Notes under the pieces: generated by a model
What the model saw: the letters and a program-made list of their open reading frames with translations, nothing else
What the model was told of the DNA's origin: nothing
Database searches by the model: none
Position numbers and translations under genes: made by a program
Shown here: positions 5,925 to 10,664 of the stretch, one piece after another
How the letters are laid out: each line of letters starts with the position of its first letter
How positions within the stretch are numbered: position 1 is the first letter of the stretch
From: Acidimicrobiia bacterium
Lineage (GTDB): Bacteria; Actinomycetota; Acidimicrobiia; Acidimicrobiales; Ilumatobacteraceae
NCBI GenBank assembly: GCA_013821025.1
Contig: JACDHN010000051.1
Location: 1 to 10,664, forward strand
Length of the DNA stretch: 10,664 nucleotides
Reading direction: 5' to 3'

Positions 5925-7957
5925 GTTCTTTCCCTTGCCGGTCTCGCTGTTCGCCGACGACGACTGCGACCGCCCGGCGTAGCCTTCGGCGGTCGGCGCT
6001 CGGGAAGATCGACCACCGAGGCCAGATGCGGGTTCGGCGCGCTGGCGTGGGGGAACGCCATCGCCGCCACGAACAGCTCCTGGAACCGCGGTTCGGTCGC
6101 TGTCTCGATCTTGATCACGTCACGCACTGCGGCCTCCATCTCGGCGCGAAGCTGCCGAGACAACAGCACTTGCACGGCTCCAGCACCTGCGGCGTTGCCG
6201 ACCGAACGCACACCATCGACGGGGCAGTCGGGAACGAGCCCGAGCACCATGGCGTGCACGGGGTCGATGTGGGCACCGAACGCTCCGGCGAGGCGGATGT
6301 CGGTGAGGTCGGGCATGCCGGCGTGCTCGACGAGCAGGTCGATTCCGGCGCGCAGCGCAGCCTTGGCGAGCTGGATCGCCCGCACGTCGTTCTGTGTGAT
6401 CGCCAGCGGCGTACCGGCGCCCTCGTGCAGCACGTAGGAGAACGTCCGCCCGTCGGGCACGACGCGGGGCGACGTGCCAACGAGCTCGCCTCGGATGGTT
6501 CCGTCGGCGCCGATGACACCGGCGAGGAACATCTCGGCGACGACGTCGATGATGCCGGAGCCGCACACGCCGGTGATGCCCGTTGCCGCGGACGCTTCGT
6601 CGAAGCCGGACTCGTCCGACCAGGCATCGCAACCGATCACACGGAATCGGGGCTCGAGCGTGAGCGGATCGATGCGGACGCGTTCGATCGCCCCTGCGGT
6701 CGCCCGCTGCCCGCAGCTGATCTGCGCCCCCTCGAACGCCGGACCGGTCGGGCTCGACGCGGCGAACTGCCGGTGGCGGTCGCCGAGCACGATCTCGGCG
6801 TTCGTACCCACGTCGACGAGCAGCTGCGTGGCGTCGCCTCGATGTGGCCCCTCGGAGAGGATCGCTGCAGCAGTGTCGGCTCCCACGTGGCCGGCGATGC
6901 AGGGTCCCACGTAGAAACGGGCGTTCGGCAACCCGAGCTCGAGGTCGATCGCCGCGCCGGTCACTGCCTCGTCCGTGGCGAGCACGAACGGCGCTCCACC
7001 GAGCGGCGTCGGGTCGATGCCGAGAACGATGTGATGCATGATCGGGTTGCCGACGAGCACCACCTCGAGGACCCTGTCGCGCTCGGTGCGGGCGGCAGCG
7101 ACGACGTCGCCGACGAGGTCGTCGATCGCCTGCCGGATGGCGTGCGTCAGCTCGAGCTCCCCGCCCGGGTTCATCATCACGTACGAGACGCGGCTCATCA
7201 GGTCCTCGCCGAATCGGATCTGCGGGTTCATGCGCCCGGCGGTGGCGAGCACCTCGCCTGTGCCGAGGTCGCACAGGTGACCGGCCACGGTGGTCGAGCC
7301 GACGTCGATGGCGATGCCGTGGGCGGCGTCGACGTATCCCGGCCAGCCGGCGACGATGCACCCACCATCGCCCACCGGGTCGTGGACGGCGACCGTGACC
7401 CGTCCACCGTCAGCTGCGAGCAGGCTATGGACCGCCGGCAGCAGGGTGCCGGCGAACTGCGGGCGACGGATCCCGTGCTGCTCGCCGAGCGCCGACCGCA
7501 GCGCCGTGGCCGCGCTCACGGCGTCGCCGAGGCGGGCGGGGACGACCTCGACGTAATACAGGCTGAACGCCGGGTCGACGATGATCGGTGCGAGGTCGAG
7601 GTCCTTGCGGACGACCTGGCGGTGGACCTGGCTCGACGCAGGTACGTCGACGACCACATCACCGATGATGCGCGCAGCGCAACCGAGCCGGTTGCCGGAC
7701 GCCAACGGCCGGTTGCCCCGATAGTCGACCTCGATCGACGCCGCGTCACCGAGCGCGCCGGGGGTGGCCTCGATGGCCCACTTGGCGAACCGGCCGATGC
7801 CGGGCGTGATCTGGCAGCGCCCGCAAATGCCACGACCGCCGCAGACGGTGTCGAGGTCGGCGCCGAGCATCCGGGCGGCCTCGAGAACGGTTGTGCCGTC
7901 GGCCACTTTGCCCTCGAGGCCGGTTGGGGTGAACACGATGCGGCGCAGCGCGGTCAT
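5921..7957 (-). CDS. Corrinoid protein reductive activator (2Fe-2S plus ASKHA domain, RamA/RACo-like, DUF4445)
   Basis: A 678-residue protein that reduces inactive Co(II) corrinoid back to Co(I) at the cost of ATP, as RACo and RamA proteins do. The N-terminal ferredoxin domain (about 1-105) has the 2Fe-2S ligands C39, C45, C48 and C93 (C-x5-C-x2-C with a distant Cys). After a linker, the actin/Hsp70-like ATPase part starts with IAIDVGSTTV (215-224) and has a second phosphate-type motif VDVGTNAEI (381-389), GPAFEGAQISCG (405-416) and GVCGSGIID (463-471). The body ends near residue 650 with the typical PRFQELFVAAMAFP stretch (623-636), followed by an Arg-rich tail to 678. The 2Fe-2S type resembles RACo; the methanogen RamA instead has 4Fe-4S clusters at its C-terminus. 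The start ATG 7957 lies 6 bp after the preceding stop, with GGAG 9 nt upstream. Confidence 0.93.
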   Translation of the reverse strand: MTALRRIVFTPTGLEGKVADGTTVLEAARMLGADLDTVCGGRGICGRCQITPGIGRFAKWAIEATPGALGDAASIEVDYRGNRPLASGNRLGCAARIIGDVVVDVPASSQVHRQVVRKDLDLAPIIVDPAFSLYYVEVVPARLGDAVSAATALRSALGEQHGIRRPQFAGTLLPAVHSLLAADGGRVTVAVHDPVGDGGCIVAGWPGYVDAAHGIAIDVGSTTVAGHLCDLGTGEVLATAGRMNPQIRFGEDLMSRVSYVMMNPGGELELTHAIRQAIDDLVGDVVAAARTERDRVLEVVLVGNPIMHHIVLGIDPTPLGGAPFVLATDEAVTGAAIDLELGLPNARFYVGPCIAGHVGADTAAAILSEGPHRGDATQLLVDVGTNAEIVLGDRHRQFAASSPTGPAFEGAQISCGQRATAGAIERVRIDPLTLEPRFRVIGCDAWSDESGFDEASAATGITGVCGSGIIDVVAEMFLAGVIGADGTIRGELVGTSPRVVPDGRTFSYVLHEGAGTPLAITQNDVRAIQLAKAALRAGIDLLVEHAGMPDLTDIRLAGAFGAHIDPVHAMVLGLVPDCPVDGVRSVGNAAGAGAVQVLLSRQLRAEMEAAVRDVIKIETATEPRFQELFVAAMAFPHASAPNPHLASVVDLPERRPPKATPGGRSRRRRTARPARERT

Positions 7958-7963
7958 GTGCGC

Positions 7964-8881
7964 CTACTCCGACGGCCGGCGCCGGCGGCGACGTTCATCG
8001 CGGCCGGCGCGACTACCGCGCTCGCCGGGTGCGGCCGCGGGATCGCGGTTGGCCCGGATCCATGCCGCACAGTCGCGGTCGTTGCCGGCGAGAACATCGG
8101 CGGCCAGCACGGCCGACTTCACCTCTGGGTGCAACGGGCTCATGATGGCGCACGTCATGCCTGCTCCGATCGCCATGGCCAGGAACGTGCCCGTGACGAC
8201 TTGGCGGTTGGGCAGGCCGAAACTGACGTTGGACGCGCCGCACGTGGTGTTGACCAGCAGCTCCTCGCGGAGCCGGCGGATCAGCGCGAACGCGTCACGG
8301 CCGGCGGTGCCGAGCGCGCCGATGGGCATTACCAGCGGGTCGACGACGACGTCGTGCGCGGGGATGCCATGGTCGGCCGCCCGCTCGACGATCTTCTTGG
8401 CGACTGCGAACCGCACGTCGATGTCCATGCTGATCCCGGTCTCGTCGTTGGAGATGGCGACGACCGCCGCGCCATGCCTGGCCACGAGCGGGAGCACGCG
8501 TTCCATCACCTCGTCCTCGCCTGTCACCGAGTTGACCAGCGGCTTTCCCTGATAGACGGCGAGACCGGCTTCCAGCGCCTCGATGATCGACGAGTCAATC
8601 GACAGCGGCACGTCGGTGACGGCCTGCACGAGCTGCACGGCCTTTGCCAGCAACGCCGGCTCGTCGGCGAGGGGGATACCGGCATTGACGTCGAGCATGT
8701 GGGCGCCGGCCCCGACCTGGGCGACGGCGTCTGCCTCGACGCGGCTGAAGTCGCCGTTGCGCATCTCCTCGGCGAGCAGCTTGCGTCCCGTCGGGTTGAT
8801 CCGCTCGCCGATCATCACGAACGGCCGGTCGAATCCGATGACGACCTCGCGGGTCGCAGAGCTCACGACGGTAGGACTCAC
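7964..8881 (-). CDS. Methyltetrahydrofolate:corrinoid methyltransferase (pterin-binding domain)
   Basis: A 305-residue pterin-binding TIM barrel (PF00809) related to AcsE, MtgA/MtvA and the folate domain of MetH. It passes the methyl group between the corrinoid protein and tetrahydrofolate. Motifs are GERINPTGRK (25-34), LDVNAG with D64 (63-68), SIDS with D96 (94-97), N117 in VNSVTGE, DPLV with D181 (181-184) and NVSFGLPNR (218-226). These are the usual folate-contact positions, so the enzyme should be active. After the barrel (near 275) comes a basic tail with nine Arg between 288 and 302, six of them consecutive. The start is GTG 8881, which overlaps the preceding TGA as GTGA and has AGGAG 5 nt upstream. 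In the cassette it would deliver methyl groups to THF for the MetF-like enzyme. Confidence 0.94.
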   Translation of the reverse strand: MSPTVVSSATREVVIGFDRPFVMIGERINPTGRKLLAEEMRNGDFSRVEADAVAQVGAGAHMLDVNAGIPLADEPALLAKAVQLVQAVTDVPLSIDSSIIEALEAGLAVYQGKPLVNSVTGEDEVMERVLPLVARHGAAVVAISNDETGISMDIDVRFAVAKKIVERAADHGIPAHDVVVDPLVMPIGALGTAGRDAFALIRRLREELLVNTTCGASNVSFGLPNRQVVTGTFLAMAIGAGMTCAIMSPLHPEVKSAVLAADVLAGNDRDCAAWIRANRDPAAAPGERGSRAGRDERRRRRRPSE

Positions 8882-9294
8882 TGCTGCTCCTGTTCCTGCG
8901 GTTGCTCTCGGCCCGCTGATTCGTCAGCGTCCAACTCCTCGAGGGCGGCGAGGTCTGCGAAGCTCGCCGCCACGTCCTCGACGTCGTGTTCCCACCCACC
9001 GGCGAAGGCCAGCATCCCGAGCCGCTGGCGGGAGTACTCGGCCTCGAGGCGGTCGGCTTCGGCCTGGGCGGCGGCAGCCGGATCACCGTCGAGCGGCTGG
9101 CTGAGTCGCCGCCACTGGGAGACGTCCTCCTGCGCCGTGTGGATCTGCGCTTTGCGCTTGGCCCGGTCGATGGCCCGCTGGAACTTCGCCGACAACAACA
9201 GTTGATGGCGCTCGCGGCCGATCTGGCTGTTGACCTGGGCCGGGATGTCGCGCCACAAGATCACGACGATCTGGCTCCCGGCGCGCCGGGACAT
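8878..9294 (-). CDS. 'Virulence factor' family small protein (PF13769-like), cassette accessory
   Basis: A 138-residue soluble protein. The opening strand and WRDIPAQV (residues 14-21), the basic helix FQRAIDRAKRKA (38-49), the WRR at 61-63, and ADRLEAEYSRQRL (80-92) ending in AFAGGW (96-101) match the small family named 'Virulence factor' in Pfam (PF13769). That name says little about function; from memory, relatives in Alphaproteobacteria sit in corrinoid methyltransferase clusters like this one. The C-terminal 25 residues are acidic and Gln-rich, partly because they encode the ribosome site of the next gene. The start is ATG 9294, overlapping the previous TGA by one base; the frame is open further upstream but there it runs inside the DUF1638 gene in another frame. 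No catalytic motif is recognised. An accessory or structural role in corrinoid methyl transfer is inferred from position only. Confidence 0.85.
   Translation of the reverse strand: MSRRAGSQIVVILWRDIPAQVNSQIGRERHQLLLSAKFQRAIDRAKRKAQIHTAQEDVSQWRRLSQPLDGDPAAAAQAEADRLEAEYSRQRLGMLAFAGGWEHDVEDVAASFADLAALEELDADESAGREQPQEQEQQ
8887..8891 (-). promoter_or_regulatory. Ribosome binding site inside the 3' end of the 'virulence factor' gene
   Basis: AGGAG sits 5 nt before GTG 8881 and falls within the final Gln/Glu codons of the upstream gene, fitting coupled translation with the GTGA stop-start overlap. Confidence 0.65.
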
Positions 9295-9923
9295 CAGGCT
9301 GCACTCCGGTGGACGGCGACGGCCACGACGGCGTCCAGACCCTGCCGGCCCACGTGACGGTGCTCGAACACCAGCGAAAGCCGGTCGGCAGCGCGTCGAC
9401 CGCTCTCGACGACGGTGGAATCCTCGGACTGGGTGAGCAGCACGACGCGCCGGTAGTTGCCGAAGTACATCGACCGCAGCTCCGGGTGACGGTCGAGGCC
9501 AAGGCCCTGCCACACGAGCGCCTCGAAGTGCCGGGCGAGGAAGTCGGTCAGGAAGAACGTGCCCGGCTCCTCCTCGTGCAGCGCGGCGAACAGCTGTGGG
9601 CCGGCGAACACCTCGTAGCAATGGGCGCCGAGCAGACGGTCGACACCTGGATGGCGGACGAGCATGGCGTCGAGGTGGCCGCCGGTGCCGCAGTCGGCGT
9701 AGGCGACGAATGCCGGACGACCTGCGTGCTCGACGAGCAGTTCCTCGACGGCGGGCGTGATGCCCTCTGGGCGGTTGTGCAGGTGCGCCGGGAGGTAGCG
9801 CACGTCCACAGCACCGTCCAGGCCGTGGTGGCGGAGCACGGCGCGCAACTCTGACGCCAGGGCCCCGCAGGCGATGACGAGCGGCCGCGTCTCGGCGCGC
9901 CCCGGCGTCGGGTCGTGTGCCAC
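9294..9923 (-). CDS. DUF1638 protein, cassette accessory
   Basis: A 209-residue protein of DUF1638, whose function is unknown. Conserved-looking blocks are ACGALASE with C19 (18-25), LPAHLHNRPEGI (44-55), YADCGTGGHLD with C78 (75-85), AHCYEVFAG with H101 and C102 (100-108), GTFFLTDFLARHFE (121-134) and LGLDRHPEL followed by YFGNYRRV (141-160). Three spaced cysteines with neighbouring histidines could form a metal or corrinoid-handling site (inference). There is no signal peptide or membrane segment. The start is GTG 9923, 4 bp after the corrinoid protein's stop; the ribosome site is weak, suggesting coupled translation. DUF1638 genes are known beside methylamine or corrinoid methyltransferase genes in methanogens and proteobacteria, so the assignment to the cassette is firmer than any biochemical role. 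Confidence 0.9.
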   Translation of the reverse strand: MAHDPTPGRAETRPLVIACGALASELRAVLRHHGLDGAVDVRYLPAHLHNRPEGITPAVEELLVEHAGRPAFVAYADCGTGGHLDAMLVRHPGVDRLLGAHCYEVFAGPQLFAALHEEEPGTFFLTDFLARHFEALVWQGLGLDRHPELRSMYFGNYRRVVLLTQSEDSTVVESGRRAADRLSLVFEHRHVGRQGLDAVVAVAVHRSAA

Positions 9924-9927
9924 GGCC

Positions 9928-10650
9928 TCAGGCCACCGAAGGGCCGGGAGGCTCGGCGTTGCGGACTCGGCGCGCCTGGATCAGGTCCTTGGCGATCTGG
10001 GCGGCGACGGCGGCGTCGCGGCAGTAGGCGTCGGCGCCGACGGCCGAGCCGAACTCCTCGTTCAACGGAGCACCGCCCACCAGCACGATGTACCGGTCCC
10101 GCAGACCCTTCTCCGCCATCGTGTCGATGACCACCTTCATGTACGGCATCGTCGTGGTCAGCAGCGCCGACATGCCGAGGATGTCGGGCTGATGCTCGTC
10201 GAGCGCGGCCAGGTACTTGTCGACATCGGTGTTGATGCCCAGGTCGACCACCTCGAACCCGGCACCCTCCATCATCATCGCCACGAGGTTCTTGCCGATG
10301 TCGTGGATGTCGCCTTTCACCGTGCCGATCACGACCTTGCCGATCGGCTCGACACCGGTCTCGGCGAGCAGCGGCCGGAGGATCTCCATGCCGGCCTTCA
10401 TCGCGTTCGCCGACAACAGCACCTCTGGCACGAACAGGATCCCGTCGCGGAAATCGATGCCGACGATCCGCATGCCCTCCACGAGAGCGTCGCCGAGCAC
10501 GCGTTCTGCGCTCCACCCACGGTCGAGCAGGATCATGGTGCCGTCGACGATCTCGTCTGCGAGGCCGTCGTAGAGGTCGTCGTGCATCTGCTTGGCGAGC
10601 TCATCGTCGTCCAGGCTCGCCAGATCGATGTCGTCGTCTTGTTCGCTCAT
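9928..10650 (-). CDS. Corrinoid (B12-binding) methyl-carrier protein, MttC/MtbC-like
   Basis: A 240-residue carrier whose cobalt accepts the methyl group from the MttB-like enzyme and passes it to the pterin methyltransferase. A four-helix cap domain (about 18-100: LYDGLADEIVDG, FVPEVLLSANAM) is followed by a Rossmann B12-binding domain with GDIHDIGKN (113-121). This carries the base-off signature D114-x-H116-x-x-G119, with H116 as the lower cobalt ligand, then GMSALLTTTM (159-168) and LVGGAPL (190-196). Length and layout fit MttC/MtbC-type proteins. The first 25 residues are unusually acidic (11 Asp/Glu). The start is ATG 10650, close to the right edge; only 14 bases of upstream sequence are visible, so the operon promoter and any cobalamin riboswitch lie outside the window. 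It is the first cassette gene seen, but others may precede it. Confidence 0.95.
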   Translation of the reverse strand: MSEQDDDIDLASLDDDELAKQMHDDLYDGLADEIVDGTMILLDRGWSAERVLGDALVEGMRIVGIDFRDGILFVPEVLLSANAMKAGMEILRPLLAETGVEPIGKVVIGTVKGDIHDIGKNLVAMMMEGAGFEVVDLGINTDVDKYLAALDEHQPDILGMSALLTTTMPYMKVVIDTMAEKGLRDRYIVLVGGAPLNEEFGSAVGADAYCRDAAVAAQIAKDLIQARRVRNAEPPGPSVA

Positions 10651-10664
10651 TGATGGTCCATCAC

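Noticed and set aside
5555..9205. A 1216-codon open frame on the plus strand
   Set aside because: It lies opposite four genes with clear family motifs on the minus strand; its translation is low-complexity and shows no recognisable domain. Long antisense frames are expected at this GC content.
9295..9621. A 109-residue extension of the 'virulence factor' protein
   Set aside because: It is the alternative-frame reading of DUF1638, Arg/Pro-rich, and the family begins at about MSRRAGSQ.
9874..10653. A 259-codon plus-strand open frame
   Set aside because: It is antisense to the corrinoid protein, whose DxHxxG motif is unambiguous.
1..10664. tRNA, rRNA, CRISPR array, insertion sequence or attachment site
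   Set aside because: No tRNA-like or rRNA-like stretch, spaced direct repeats, transposase or terminal inverted repeats were seen; coding genes fill nearly the whole window. No B12 riboswitch is visible, but the operon's upstream region is outside the window.

Overview
The window reads as high-GC actinobacterial DNA. Two marker families point there: a DUF3151 protein at 2995-3450 and a short acidic DUF3073-like protein at 644-832. GTG starts are frequent and gene junctions overlap. An Acidimicrobiia-type (for example marine Ilumatobacter-like) host is a reasonable inference, but the window alone does not prove it. One gene runs rightwards at the left edge; the other twelve all run leftwards. 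No RNA gene, insertion sequence, CRISPR array or prophage feature was seen.

Region A (10650 down to 3478, minus strand) is a complete cassette for corrinoid-dependent methyl transfer. In order of transcription it encodes a B12-binding methyl-carrier protein, a DUF1638 protein, a 'virulence factor'-family small protein, a methyltetrahydrofolate:corrinoid methyltransferase, a 2Fe-2S/ASKHA reductive activator of corrinoid proteins, an MttB-superfamily substrate:corrinoid methyltransferase without pyrrolysine, and a MetF-type methylenetetrahydrofolate reductase. Gaps or overlaps between them run from -4 to +11 bp, so this is almost certainly one translationally coupled operon. The inferred flow is: methylated substrate (perhaps a quaternary amine) -> MttB-like enzyme -> corrinoid protein -> tetrahydrofolate -> MetF-like enzyme -> methylene-THF. 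The activator would rescue Co(II) corrinoid. The roles of the DUF1638 and 'virulence factor' proteins are unknown; their position inside the cassette makes them the most interesting part of the window.

Region B (3450 down to 644, minus strand) is a compact housekeeping-like series: DUF3151, MobA (molybdenum cofactor guanylyltransferase), a single-domain rhodanese, RNase D with an HRDC domain, and, after a 77-bp gap with a weak promoter candidate, the DUF3073-like protein. The mobA start lies inside the DUF3151 gene.

Region C (left edge, plus strand) is the 3' part of a Cys-rich conserved actinobacterial protein. Its end overlaps the end of the DUF3073-like gene convergently by 13 bp. No intergenic stretch reaches 300 bp.
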